Shown here: positions 1 through 6,788 of the stretch, one piece after another
Position numbering within the stretch: position 1 is the first letter of the stretch
Layout of the letters: every line of letters begins with the position of its first letter
Source: Thermodesulfobacteriota bacterium
GTDB taxonomy: Bacteria > Desulfobacterota > DSM-4660 > Desulfatiglandales > HGW-15
Length of the DNA: 10,740 nucleotides
Assembly: GCA_025454125.1 (NCBI GenBank)
Contig: JALOPA010000048.1
Coordinates: forward strand, 1 to 10,740
Direction: 5' to 3'
Program-made: the position numbers and the translations under genes
Notes under the pieces: generated by a model
Told to the model about the DNA's origin: nothing
Database searches by the model: none
The model's input: the letters and a program-made list of their open reading frames with translations, nothing else

Positions 1-2
1 TG

Positions 3-185
3 GACACTCTGTCTGCTGCGGTGAGCGAAGAGAAAGACACCCTGGAAGACGTGTACGAGCCTTTCCTGATCCAGATGGGCTACATCAAGCGGACCCCCCG
101 AGGCCGCGTGGCCACGCAACTCGCTTACAACCACTTCGGCATCCCCATGGACGACAGGGACTCGCAGCAAAAGAAGTTGTTTTAG
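3..185 (+). CDS. ruvB: Holliday junction branch migration helicase RuvB, C-terminal end (partial)
   Basis: Only the last 60 codons lie in the window; the gene starts upstream. The visible peptide contains [20 protein letters not shown] followed by [19 protein letters not shown], which is the very conserved C-terminal winged-helix domain of RuvB, the DNA-binding part of the protein. RuvB is the hexameric AAA+ motor that, with RuvA, drives branch migration of Holliday junctions during recombinational repair. The tail after the domain ([12 protein letters not shown]) is a normal variable extension and ends at TAG 183-185. RuvB usually follows ruvC and ruvA, which would lie outside the window. 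The next gene begins 135 nt downstream and is probably not part of the ruv operon. Confidence 0.96.
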   Translation, partial: DTLSAAVSEEKDTLEDVYEPFLIQMGYIKRTPRGRVATQLAYNHFGIPMDDRDSQQKKLF

Positions 186-240
186 AGTCTTAAACTGAAA
201 CTTCTGTGCATGATGCATCGAACCTATGAGCCCGGGACGG

Positions 241-268
241 GGGTGTGCTCTCTTGAGAGCCGCAACCC
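241..268 (+). terminator. Stem-loop between ruvB and the glycosyltransferase, possible terminator
   Basis: The core GCTCTCTTGAGAGC (247-260) is self-complementary and can form a 5-bp stem capped by CUUG. Flanking GGGT (241-244) and ACCC (265-268) extend it with small bulges to roughly 11 bp. Only a short T run (269-271) follows, so it is a poor intrinsic terminator. It could equally be a leader structure of the glycosyltransferase mRNA. I could not match it to a known riboswitch. Confidence 0.35.
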
Positions 269-320
269 TTTCGGACTTTGGTTGTGGACAAAGGCCTGCA
301 TGGGGTGAACCCTGAGAAGC

Positions 321-1532
321 ATGTTTGAAGCGGAAGTCAATCCTTCAGGAATAGACGGGGCCGACCTGGTGGTCGGCATCCCGACCTACAATGCGGCGGG
401 AACCATTGCCCATGCCGCTCTTCAGGCAGGCGAAGGATTGTCGCGCTATTTTCCTGGGGTCCGCGCCGTTGTCATCAACTGCGACAAGAACTCTCCGGAC
501 CGCACGAAAGAGGCGTTTCTGGAGGCATCCTCCCGAGTGCCGAAGATCTACGTTTCCGCCCCTCCTGGAATTCACAGCAGAGGGAACACCCTGAAAGCCC
601 TGTTTCGCAAAGCCGTCGAGCTTCAGGCCAAAGCGATCGTGGTCGTGGACGCGGATGCCCAGACGCTCACACCGGAGTGGATCAAGCACCTCGGAGAGCC
701 GCTCTTCAAGGGCTTCTCTTTGGTCACGCCTCTGTATGTCCAGCACAAGTACGAAGGACTGATCAACCACCAAATCGCCTACCCCATGGTGCGGGCCCTG
801 TTGGGAAGACGGGTCCGTCAGCCGATTGGAGTGGACTTTGCTTTGAGCGGGGGCATGGCGGGCTCCTATGTGCAGAGTCCGCTGTGGGATGAGAGGGTGG
901 CCGGTTTCGGGGTCGGCGTCTTTATGACGATCCTTGCCCTGAATCGGGGGATGCGGTTGTGTCAGGCCTTCGTGGGGAAACCGAAGACCCATCGGACCAG
1001 AGGGTCGGCCGGTCGTGTGTTCCGCGACGTGGTGGAATCGCTCTTTGCCATGATCCCTCAGTTGAATGCCTCTTGGCTCAGGGTGAAACACTCCAGGCCC
1101 ACACCCGTGTTCGGCTTCCAGCCCGTGGAGCCGGAGGCGCCCCCCAAAGTCACGGTGGACAGCGAGAAGCTTTTCTCGATGTTTCGCCAAGGCCTTCCCT
1201 CCTTCGGTGAGGTCTGGGAGAGGGTTCTCAGCCCTGAGGTTTTCAGCAAACTTCTGGAAACCTTTCAAATGGAGAAGGGTGTTTTTGATTTTCCCACGGA
1301 TCTCTGGGCGAGAATCCTTTTCGACTCAGCGGTCAGCTACAGGGACAGGGTCTGCGACTTGCGACTGCTGATCGACTCGCTCCTCCCGCTCTACTTCGGC
1401 AAGACCAGTGCCTTTGTGAAAAAGACAAGTCGGATGTCTGCACGCCAGGCGGAAGAGGCCGTTGAAGAGGACTGCAAGGTTTTCGAAATGACCAAGCCCT
1501 ATCTGGTGCGGAGATGGCTGGGGAAGCATTAG
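321..1532 (+). CDS. GT-A glycosyltransferase, family 2-like; resembles glucosyl/mannosylglycerate synthases
   Basis: 403 aa, predicted soluble. The N-terminal half is a GT-A nucleotide-sugar fold: VVGIPTYNAAGTI (residues 17-29), the metal-binding D-A-D motif at 110-112 after a hydrophobic strand, then PLYVQHKYEG (137-146), RQPIGVDFALSGG (166-178) and H224 as a possible third metal ligand. The HKY-G and R-QPIG blocks are what I associate with glucosylglycerate/mannosylglycerate synthase-like enzymes (retaining, transferring hexose from a nucleotide sugar to D-glycerate). This is recall of a family pattern, not a search. The C-terminal about 150 residues are largely helical, as in those enzymes. 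ATG 321 is the first start after an in-frame TGA at 306-308; the upstream SD is weak. It is convergent with a glycerate 2-kinase, which fits glycerate as acceptor. A different acceptor remains possible. Confidence 0.75.
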   Translation: MFEAEVNPSGIDGADLVVGIPTYNAAGTIAHAALQAGEGLSRYFPGVRAVVINCDKNSPDRTKEAFLEASSRVPKIYVSAPPGIHSRGNTLKALFRKAVELQAKAIVVVDADAQTLTPEWIKHLGEPLFKGFSLVTPLYVQHKYEGLINHQIAYPMVRALLGRRVRQPIGVDFALSGGMAGSYVQSPLWDERVAGFGVGVFMTILALNRGMRLCQAFVGKPKTHRTRGSAGRVFRDVVESLFAMIPQLNASWLRVKHSRPTPVFGFQPVEPEAPPKVTVDSEKLFSMFRQGLPSFGEVWERVLSPEVFSKLLETFQMEKGVFDFPTDLWARILFDSAVSYRDRVCDLRLLIDSLLPLYFGKTSAFVKKTSRMSARQAEEAVEEDCKVFEMTKPYLVRRWLGKH

Positions 1533-1558
1533 CAGGCTGCTGAAAAACGCCCCTCTTG

Positions 1559-1636
1559 GTGACGAGTGACAAGTGACGAGTAACGAGTGACAAGTTCATG
1601 TCTTAATCTCGTCACTTGTCACTTGTCACTCGTCAC
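1559..1636. repeat. Inverted array of a 7-bp repeat (GTGACRA), long hairpin
   Basis: The left arm is five tandem copies of a heptamer (GTGACGA, GTGACAA, GTGACGA, GTAACGA, GTGACAA; 1559-1593). The right arm carries four copies in inverse orientation (1609-1636). Positions 1559-1587 pair with 1608-1636 as a 29-bp stem with one G-U and one A-C pair, around a 20-nt loop. It fills the gap between two converging genes, so it may end transcription from both sides. No T tract follows. Similar GTGACGAGTGAC-like intergenic repeats are, to my recollection, scattered in delta-proteobacterial genomes. The stretch just before it contains AGCAGGCTGCTGAAAAAC, which may be another dispersed repeat. Confidence 0.85.
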
Positions 1637-1710
1637 TCATATGGTCGCCCGTCCGCCTCGTCGGGTTTCCGTCCCTGCTCCCCGCTGTTTTCTGTTCACG
1701 GATTACTGGC

Positions 1711-3072
1711 CTAACGCACGAGGACAAGCCGCACGTCCATCACGTTGGTTTTGGTGGGCCCTGTGACGAGGAGCTCTCCTGTCTTCTCGAAGAAATGGAA
1801 GGAGTCGTTGTTGCGGAGATACTCGGCCGCTTTCACGCGGACCTGAATCCCTCTTTGGACGGTGTGGGCGTCGACAATTGCGCCGGCCGCCGGCGTGGGT
1901 CCGTCGTTTCCGTCTGTTCCGCCGCTCAGAATCACCGCTCTCGCCGGAAGGGCCGCGAGATCCAGGGCTGCGGCCAGGCAAAACTCCTGATTTCTTCCTC
2001 CGAGCCCCCGGCCCTGGATGGTCACGGTCGTCTCTCCCCCGGAGAGCACGCAGGCAGGCACAGGAAGGGGTTGACCCGAGGCCAGGATCTCCCTGGCAAT
2101 GGCCGTGTGCACTCTTGCGACCTCTTTGGTTTCCCCTTCAATGGTCGAGGAGAGAATCAAGGTTCTGTATCCCATGCGTTCCGCTTCCGCTTTGGCCGCT
2201 TCAAGGGCGAGGAGATTGCTTCCGACGATTCGATTGAAGACACGGCTGAAGACGACGTCTCCGGCCTTGGGCGTTTCCGGTATCTTGCCTTCCAGACCTT
2301 TCCGCAGGTGGACCTTTATGGATTCAGGAATGTCGGTCAGTCCATACTTTTCGATGATGGCCCAGGCTTCCTCAAACGTGCTTTGATCCGGAACAAAAGG
2401 CCCTGAGGCGATGACGTCCATTTTGTCGCCCACCACATCGGAGAGCATGAGGTTCAGGGTGGTTGCCGGAAAGGCGGCCCTGGCCAGTTGGCCTCCCTTG
2501 GAAAGGGAGATGTGTTTTCGGAGGGTATTGATTTCCTCGATGGTGGCTCCACACTCGAGAAGCTTCTGGGTCAAGGCCTGTTTCTCGGCAAGAGTAATGA
2601 CTCCAGCCGGCAGGGGAAGAAGGGCGGAACCGCCTCCGGAGATGAGAGAAACGATCAGGTCGGCTTCCCTTGCAGACTCCAAGAGATCCAGGATCTTTCT
2701 AGCCCCTTCCGCCCCTTTCGGGTCAGGCAGAGGATGCCCGGCCTCAGTGATCTCCGTGTGAAGCAGCTTCTCCCCAAACCCATATTTGACATTGATGATG
2801 CCTTTCCTGATTCGTCGGTCAAGAATGTCTTCCACGGCTCGGGCCATGGGCGCCGTGGCTTTTCCGCCGCCGACCACGAAGACACGATCAATCTTCTGGA
2901 GGTCCAGCACGACCTCCGCCCTTCCTTCCTGATGGAGAATGAGCCTGTCGCCCTCGAGCCGGAGAAAGCGCTTCACCGCCTCATAGGGATCGATCCTTTT
3001 CAAAGAAGCGCGAAAAATGGTCTCCGCCTGAGATCGCATCGTGCGCAGGAGATCCGTAGACTCAGCTTCCAT
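1711..3072 (-). CDS. Glycerate 2-kinase, MOFRL family
   Basis: 453 aa from ATG 3072-3070. It phosphorylates D-glycerate to 2-phosphoglycerate with ATP in the cytoplasm, feeding glycerate into lower glycolysis. Family members are also annotated as hydroxypyruvate reductase (TtuD/GckA), an older and usually wrong label. Visible blocks are VFVVGGGKATAPMARAVE, the glycine-rich LISGGGSALLPLPAGVITL, INTLRKHISLSKGGQLA, LMLSDVVGDKMDVIASGP, and the C-terminal MOFRL domain with VLSGGETTVTIQGRGLGGRN, LSGGTDGNDGPTPAAGAIVD and a closing NVMDVRLVLVR. The length is typical. A TTG at 3078 is in frame but lies only 2 nt from the AGGAG (3081-3085), while the ATG at 3072 has an 8-nt spacing, so I prefer the ATG. 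It starts 2 nt after the tatC stop, so both are probably co-transcribed and perhaps translationally coupled. Confidence 0.93.
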   Translation of the reverse strand: MEAESTDLLRTMRSQAETIFRASLKRIDPYEAVKRFLRLEGDRLILHQEGRAEVVLDLQKIDRVFVVGGGKATAPMARAVEDILDRRIRKGIINVKYGFGEKLLHTEITEAGHPLPDPKGAEGARKILDLLESAREADLIVSLISGGGSALLPLPAGVITLAEKQALTQKLLECGATIEEINTLRKHISLSKGGQLARAAFPATTLNLMLSDVVGDKMDVIASGPFVPDQSTFEEAWAIIEKYGLTDIPESIKVHLRKGLEGKIPETPKAGDVVFSRVFNRIVGSNLLALEAAKAEAERMGYRTLILSSTIEGETKEVARVHTAIAREILASGQPLPVPACVLSGGETTVTIQGRGLGGRNQEFCLAAALDLAALPARAVILSGGTDGNDGPTPAAGAIVDAHTVQRGIQVRVKAAEYLRNNDSFHFFEKTGELLVTGPTKTNVMDVRLVLVR

Positions 3073-3074
3073 GA

Positions 3075-3899
3075 TCAATTCTCCTGCGCGTGACGTGCAT
3101 CGGGTTTCTCAGTCTCTTCATCCTTCTGTTGGGCCTGTTTCTTTCCAAAAATCTTCGCGCCGACAATGCTGACCTCATAGAGAATGACCAGCGGTCCGGC
3201 CATCAGGAACTGATTCACCACATCCGGTGTCGGCGTGATGATGGCCGCCGCCACGAAGCTCAGAAGCACGGCGTATTTTCGGTTCTTGCTGAGAAAGCGC
3301 GGGGTGACGATCCCGAACCGCGCGAGCATGGTCATGACCAGAGGAAGCTGGAAGATAAACCCGAAGGCAATGAGAAGCGTGGTGGCAAGAGTGAGGTACT
3401 CACGCATGGAGGGGAGGGCCTGGACAAGGTCCGATTCAAAACCCAGGAGGTATTTGAACGCATAGGGGAAGACCACGGAGTACCCGAACACCACCCCTCC
3501 GGCAAAAAAGAAAATCGAAAGAACGAGAAGGGGAAGGAGGAAGCGCTGCTCGTTCTTGTACAATCCCGGCGCAATGAAGAGCCACATTTGAAAGAGGATC
3601 AGGGGAGCCGCGAAGAGGATCCCTCCGAAAAAAGCGACTTCGATGTAAACGAAGAAGGCTTCCGGAAGCCCTGTGAAAATGAGCTTCTGCCCCGGATTCA
3701 TCGCACCCTTCAGGGGCTGCATGAGCAGAACAAAGAGGCTCTCCTTGAAGAAATACGCAATCGCAAATCCCACCCCGATGCCGGCAAAGCAGATGATCAA
3801 TCGCTTTCGCAATTCGGCCAGATGCTCTGTAAAGGGCATCTTTCCGTTCTCATCCATGCCCCTTTCTTCTTCTTTCTTATCCTCTGTCATGTCGCCCAT
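3075..3899 (-). CDS. tatC: Sec-independent protein translocase subunit TatC
   Basis: 274 aa from the chosen start. TatC is the six-helix inner-membrane core of the twin-arginine translocase; with TatB it binds the RR signal peptide, then recruits TatA to export folded proteins. The hallmark MPFTEHLAELRKRLI sits near the N-terminus, followed by six hydrophobic segments, the periplasmic loop with LIFTGLPEAFFVYIEVAFFGG, and SFVAAAIITPTPDVVNQFLMAGPL-type helix 5-6 sequence. The frame is open up to an ATG at 3995, but that N-terminus (MWCFFLNLAVKN) is not TatC-like and lies at or above the likely transcription start. ATG 3899 has AAGGA at 9 nt; ATGs at 3890 and 3857 are alternatives. No tatA or tatB is visible nearby. 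A divergent gene encodes a protein with a twin-arginine signal. Confidence 0.95.
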   Translation of the reverse strand: MGDMTEDKKEEERGMDENGKMPFTEHLAELRKRLIICFAGIGVGFAIAYFFKESLFVLLMQPLKGAMNPGQKLIFTGLPEAFFVYIEVAFFGGILFAAPLILFQMWLFIAPGLYKNEQRFLLPLLVLSIFFFAGGVVFGYSVVFPYAFKYLLGFESDLVQALPSMREYLTLATTLLIAFGFIFQLPLVMTMLARFGIVTPRFLSKNRKYAVLLSFVAAAIITPTPDVVNQFLMAGPLVILYEVSIVGAKIFGKKQAQQKDEETEKPDARHAQEN

Positions 3900-3995
3900 A
3901 GTATGAAATCCTTGCGAATAAATCATCTTCGAATTTTCAGCCCCAGCCCCTTTTCCACTATTTTTCACCGCCAAATTGAGAAAAAAGCACCACAT

Positions 3996-4024
3996 GTTGT
4001 ATTTTTTCTTGACATCAACCTCAA
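3996..4024 (-). promoter_or_regulatory. Candidate sigma70 promoter for tatC-glycerate kinase
   Basis: On the minus strand, TTGAGG (4024-4019) and TACAAC (4001-3996) are separated by 17 nt in an AT-rich stretch. Transcription would start near 3989, which leaves about 90 nt of leader before the ATG at 3899. Matches to consensus are moderate. Confidence 0.4.
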
Positions 4025-4057
4025 TTGGTTGTAGGCAAAACTCAACTCAATTTTACT

Positions 4058-4063
4058 TATAAT
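4058..4063 (+). promoter_or_regulatory. Candidate -10 box (TATAAT) for the deacetylase gene
   Basis: A perfect TATAAT lies 31 nt before the ATG at 4095. No good -35 hexamer is found at 16-18 nt. A perfect TTGACA (4009-4014) is present but is 43 nt away, so the two do not form one promoter. Activator dependence is possible. Confidence 0.4.
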
Positions 4064-4094
4064 TCAGGTTTATGAATCAACTCAGTGAAAAAGA

Positions 4095-4883
4095 ATGGAT
4101 AGAAGAACATTTCTTCTAAGTAGCTCCTCTTTTGTTTTAGGTAACCTCCTCGGGCTTAATTCTTTTTCAAAAGCCTTTGCCTCCGATCATATTGACCAAA
4201 ATCCGCAAATAAAACCTCGTCTTGCCCTAATTATCGATGATATCGGCGCCAGCCTTGCCCACACAAAACCCTTTCTGGACCTTGGCGTTCCCATGACCTT
4301 TGCGGTCCTGCCCCGGCTCGCCGCATCCGAGGAGTCGGCCTCTTGGATTCACAGAGAAGGTCATGAAATCATGCTTCACCAGCCCATGGAGCCACGAGAT
4401 CGGGGACTCAGCCCAGGCCCGGGCGCACTCTACGTTGGAGACGACCCGACCAAAATCACGCACACCGTGGCGGAGAACATTTCCTCTGTGCCCTTTGCCA
4501 CGGGAATGAACAACCACATGGGCTCTCGTTTTACCGCCGCGCCCAAAGAAATGCTGGAAACCCTCCAGGTGGTCAAAGATCGAGGGCTCTTTTTTGTGGA
4601 CAGCCTCACGACCGGCGACTCCAAGGGATACAAGACCGCGAAAACCCTTCACCTGCCTGCCGCTTCAAGGGACGTCTTCCTGGACAACCGAGTGGAAGAG
4701 CGTGCGATCCTCCGTCAGCTTCAGCAGCTGAAAGGCATTGCCCTCCGGCACGGTTACGCCGTGGGCATCGGCCATCCTTTTGCCGAAACCGGCCGCGCCA
4801 TTCGCCTATTCCTGCAGGGAGTTAAAGAGACCGAACTTGAATTGGTTCACATTTCCGACGCCTTGCCCCCCTTAGCATCGTAA
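4095..4883 (+). CDS. Divergent polysaccharide deacetylase, YibQ/DUF610 family, with Tat signal
   Basis: 262 aa. The family has a carbohydrate esterase 4-like barrel and is thought to act on periplasmic polysaccharide or peptidoglycan; its substrate is not established. Diagnostic blocks: LALIIDDIG (43-51, with the DD pair), VPMTFAVLP (65-73), HEIMLHQPMEP (90-100), GMNNHMGSRFT (137-147), FFVDSLTTG (166-174) and SRDVFLDN (191-198). The N-terminus MDRRTFLLSS, a hydrophobic run and AFA-SD (predicted cut after residue 29) form a signal peptide with a twin-arginine motif (RRTFLL). The gene is divergent from tatC. The first 50 or so codons are noticeably AT-rich compared with the rest. ATG 4095 has only a weak purine-rich SD, and a 15-codon ORF from ATG 4072 overlaps the start in another frame. 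Confidence 0.9.
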   Translation: MDRRTFLLSSSSFVLGNLLGLNSFSKAFASDHIDQNPQIKPRLALIIDDIGASLAHTKPFLDLGVPMTFAVLPRLAASEESASWIHREGHEIMLHQPMEPRDRGLSPGPGALYVGDDPTKITHTVAENISSVPFATGMNNHMGSRFTAAPKEMLETLQVVKDRGLFFVDSLTTGDSKGYKTAKTLHLPAASRDVFLDNRVEERAILRQLQQLKGIALRHGYAVGIGHPFAETGRAIRLFLQGVKETELELVHISDALPPLAS

Positions 4884-4964
4884 CCGCCGCGGATTGCCCT
4901 CACTTCCTGTTTCTTTTTCTCATGATTCGTAATAGAATTCCTGCTCTGCGCCTCGACGGAGCCT

Positions 4965-5213
4965 ATGGCGGCAAACGACGAAGAACTCATTCGTGAAAAC
5001 CCGGCCCTCGCTTACAAGGACGGGGAGACGAGGCCGGAGGATACTCTTCCTGCCGGGCAGGAAGCCGGGCGCTTGCTCTTCAAGGCCTTCAAAGATCTGC
5101 CCGGAAGCATGCCTTATCAAGGAGCGCTTACAGCGAACAGCGAGAGGGTGCTGGTGCCCCACGTTCTCAAGATAAAGGGAATAAAGGCCTTTTGGGCTCT
5201 TTTGGCATTTTAG
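4965..5213 (+). CDS. Hypothetical protein, 82 aa (doubtful)
   Basis: This ORF fills most of the 339-nt gap between the deacetylase and the WbqC-like gene. It starts with ATG 4965 after a GGAG only 3-4 nt upstream. The product (MAANDEELIRENPALAYKDG and on) is acidic at its start, with no signal peptide, membrane helix or recognised domain. Third-position GC is only moderate, and the end (AFWALLAF) looks like a read-out into non-coding sequence. I do not recognise it. It may be a short real gene, a remnant of a longer one, or chance. The rest of the gap (4884-4964) holds nothing I can identify. Confidence 0.35.
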   Translation: MAANDEELIRENPALAYKDGETRPEDTLPAGQEAGRLLFKAFKDLPGSMPYQGALTANSERVLVPHVLKIKGIKAFWALLAF

Positions 5214-5222
5214 GCATGTCCT

Positions 5223-5936
5223 ATGATCCTCTCCGCTCATCAGCCATTCTTCGCCCCTTTTCCGGGGTTCTTCTACAAAGCGTGGAGGTCCGACCTGCTC
5301 GTGCTCCTGGACGACGTGCAATTCCCCCAGGGAACCACCTGGATCTCCAGGAACCGCTTCAAGAGCCACCAGGGAACCTTGTGGATCACGGTGCCGGTTT
5401 GGAAAAAGGGACTGGGTCTTCAGAAGATCCGCGACGTCAGGATTTGCCATGAAGGCCGGTGGGCCAAGAAGCACCTGGAGAGCCTCAAAACGGCTTACAG
5501 GAATGCTCCTTACCTTCCGGAGCACCTGGCTTTCATGGAGGAGATGTTTCGGGAAAAACAGAAACGGCTGATAGACCTCAATCTGGCGGTGATCCATTAC
5601 CTGATGGGGGTCCTTGCGATCAAAACAGAAATGGTGCTGCTCTCCGATTTGAACCTCCCCTCCACCGGGAACCGGCGGCTGGTGGACCTCTGTGCGGCAC
5701 TCGGCGCCTCTCAATTCCTCGCTCAGGCGCCTGCCAAGAAGTTTCTAGACGAGCAACCGTTCGAGGAGGCTGGAACAGAGATCCTCTACGTCACCCCTCC
5801 CGTTCCGGTCTACCCCCAGTTGTGGGGAGAGTTCCTTGCCAATCTGTCCGCCTTCGATCTGGTGCTGAACTGCGGCCCCAAAGCGCGTGACATCCTCTTG
5901 GGCTCCGAGCACGGCGCACGGGTTTTTACGGGTTGA
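5223..5936 (+). CDS. WbqC-like family protein
   Basis: 237 aa, soluble. The N-terminus MILSAHQPFFAPFPGFFYKA and the following VLLDDVQFPQGTTWISRNRFKSHQGTLWITVPV match the WbqC-like family pattern (HQP near the start, then D-VQF, then R-R-K...W-TVPV). The later segment with DLCAALGASQFLAQAPAKKFLD also fits. The family is often found in polysaccharide or O-antigen clusters; a role in amino-sugar modification or glycine transfer has been suggested, but its enzymology is not settled. The ATG at 5223 puts the motif at the usual distance from the N-terminus; SD is weak (TAGG). An earlier ATG at 5216 is out of frame. The stop TGA (5934-5936) lies inside a good -35 hexamer for the next operon. Confidence 0.85.
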   Translation: MILSAHQPFFAPFPGFFYKAWRSDLLVLLDDVQFPQGTTWISRNRFKSHQGTLWITVPVWKKGLGLQKIRDVRICHEGRWAKKHLESLKTAYRNAPYLPEHLAFMEEMFREKQKRLIDLNLAVIHYLMGVLAIKTEMVLLSDLNLPSTGNRRLVDLCAALGASQFLAQAPAKKFLDEQPFEEAGTEILYVTPPVPVYPQLWGEFLANLSAFDLVLNCGPKARDILLGSEHGARVFTG

Positions 5937-5961
5937 CACCAAACGGGTTGTGTTTTATGAA
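5933..5961 (+). promoter_or_regulatory. Candidate sigma70 promoter for the SIMPL-OsmC-regulator operon
   Basis: A perfect TTGACA (5933-5938) is followed after 17 nt by TATGAA (5956-5961). Transcription would start near 5968, giving a leader of about 125 nt before ATG 6094. The -35 box includes the stop codon of the WbqC-like gene. Confidence 0.5.
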
Positions 5962-5966
5962 TCAAG

Positions 5967-6024
5967 GTCACCGAGTGCACACTCCCCCATTGGCCCCCCT
6001 CCCTCCGCAGAGGGACCGGGTGAC
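5967..6024 (+). other. Possible structured leader (three-way junction) upstream of the SIMPL gene
   Basis: GTCACC (5967-5972) can pair with GGTGAC (6019-6024). The enclosed part contains GAGT/ACTC (5973-5976 with 5981-5984) and TCCCTC/GAGGGA around a CGCA loop (6000-6015). Together these would make a three-helix junction at the 5' end of the predicted transcript. It matches no riboswitch class I know. The remainder up to 6093 shows no clear structure. Confidence 0.3.
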
Positions 6025-6093
6025 TTGGCCTAGCCCCCATAGACGACTTGTGGACGGACTGATCCGGGTAACCTTTCAAGATGGAGTTCTGCG

Positions 6094-6774
6094 ATGATCA
6101 AGAAATTCTCTGTTTTTTCCTTTTTACTTTTCCTGCTCGCGGGCTTAATCGACCCTGCGGTCGCAGAGGATAAGCCTTCAACCATAGAAATTACCGGCCG
6201 GGCTGCCGTGACGGCCTTGCCCACCACCGTGACGATCTCTTTTTCTGTAGAATCCGACTCCCCCAAAGCTCAGGCCGCCGTGCGAGACAATGCGGAACGG
6301 ACGGAGAGGGTCCTGGCCGCGCTCAAGAAAGTTTCCGACAAAGACACCAAATTGAGAACCACCGGCTTTGCCCTCTCCCCTGTTTATGAAAAGACCGAAC
6401 GGGTCATCGGATACAGGGTGCGGAACACCGTTGTCCTTGAATCCAAGGACCTAGACAAAACAGGGTCCTTTATTGACGACGCCGCTGAGGCAGGAGTGAG
6501 CCGCATTGGCAACCTGAGCTTCAGCAATGACAAAGAAGAAGATCTGAGAAAAGAAGCGGGACTTGAGGCTCTTAAGCGGGCCATGAGAGATGCGGAAGCT
6601 CTGGCAAAAGCGGCCGGGATGACCATTAAGCGAATTCTGAAGATCACCTACGATTCGAGAGAGTATCCGACGATCGTCATGCGGGAGGCTGCCCCAGCGG
6701 CCGCAAGAACGCCGATCGCCGTGGGCGAGATCCCCGTCCAAGTGGAAGTGCATGTCACCTTTGAGGTGAATTAG
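6094..6774 (+). CDS. SIMPL-domain (DUF541) periplasmic protein
   Basis: 226 aa. The N-terminus has two lysines, a strongly hydrophobic stretch and PAVA-ED, so a Sec signal peptide with a cut after residue 24 is likely. The mature part is one SIMPL/DUF541 domain: STIEITGRAAVTALPTTVTI (start of domain), VESDSPKAQAAVRDNAERTERVLAALKK, TTGFALSPVYE, GYRVRNTVVLESKDLDKTGSFIDDAAEAGV, LRKEAGLEALKRAMRDAEALAKAAG and the closing IPVQVEVHVTFEVN. Bacterial relatives (E. coli YggE) are linked to lower reactive oxygen levels, and BP26 of Brucella forms large oligomers; the molecular role is not defined. TGGAG lies about 9 nt before the ATG. It is first in a tight operon with an OsmC-type peroxidase, which fits an oxidative-stress setting. 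Confidence 0.92.
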   Translation: MIKKFSVFSFLLFLLAGLIDPAVAEDKPSTIEITGRAAVTALPTTVTISFSVESDSPKAQAAVRDNAERTERVLAALKKVSDKDTKLRTTGFALSPVYEKTERVIGYRVRNTVVLESKDLDKTGSFIDDAAEAGVSRIGNLSFSNDKEEDLRKEAGLEALKRAMRDAEALAKAAGMTIKRILKITYDSREYPTIVMREAAPAAARTPIAVGEIPVQVEVHVTFEVN

Positions 6775-6788
6775 GGGGGAGGTTGACC

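Noticed and set aside
186..320. Riboswitch upstream of the glycosyltransferase
   Set aside because: There is a clear hairpin at 241-268, but the conserved cores of the classes I checked by eye (SAM, c-di-GMP, guanidine, SAH, cobalamin) are absent.
345..1268. Long minus-strand ORF of 307 codons
   Set aside because: It is antisense to the glycosyltransferase gene, its product shows no domain, and it is rich in H, R, G and P as expected for the complement of a GC-rich gene.
1559..1636. CRISPR array
   Set aside because: The repeat unit is only 7 bp, without spacers, and the two halves are inverted with respect to each other.
3090..4034. Plus-strand ORF of 314 codons opposite tatC
   Set aside because: It is the mirror image of a clear TatC gene; the product is a low-complexity run of E, K, R and H with no family features.
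4009..4063. TTGACA (4009) plus TATAAT (4058) as one promoter
   Set aside because: The spacing is 43 nt, far outside the 16-18 nt needed.
4920..5714. Minus-strand ORF of 264 codons
   Set aside because: It mostly overlaps the WbqC-like gene in antisense and has no recognisable domain or SD.
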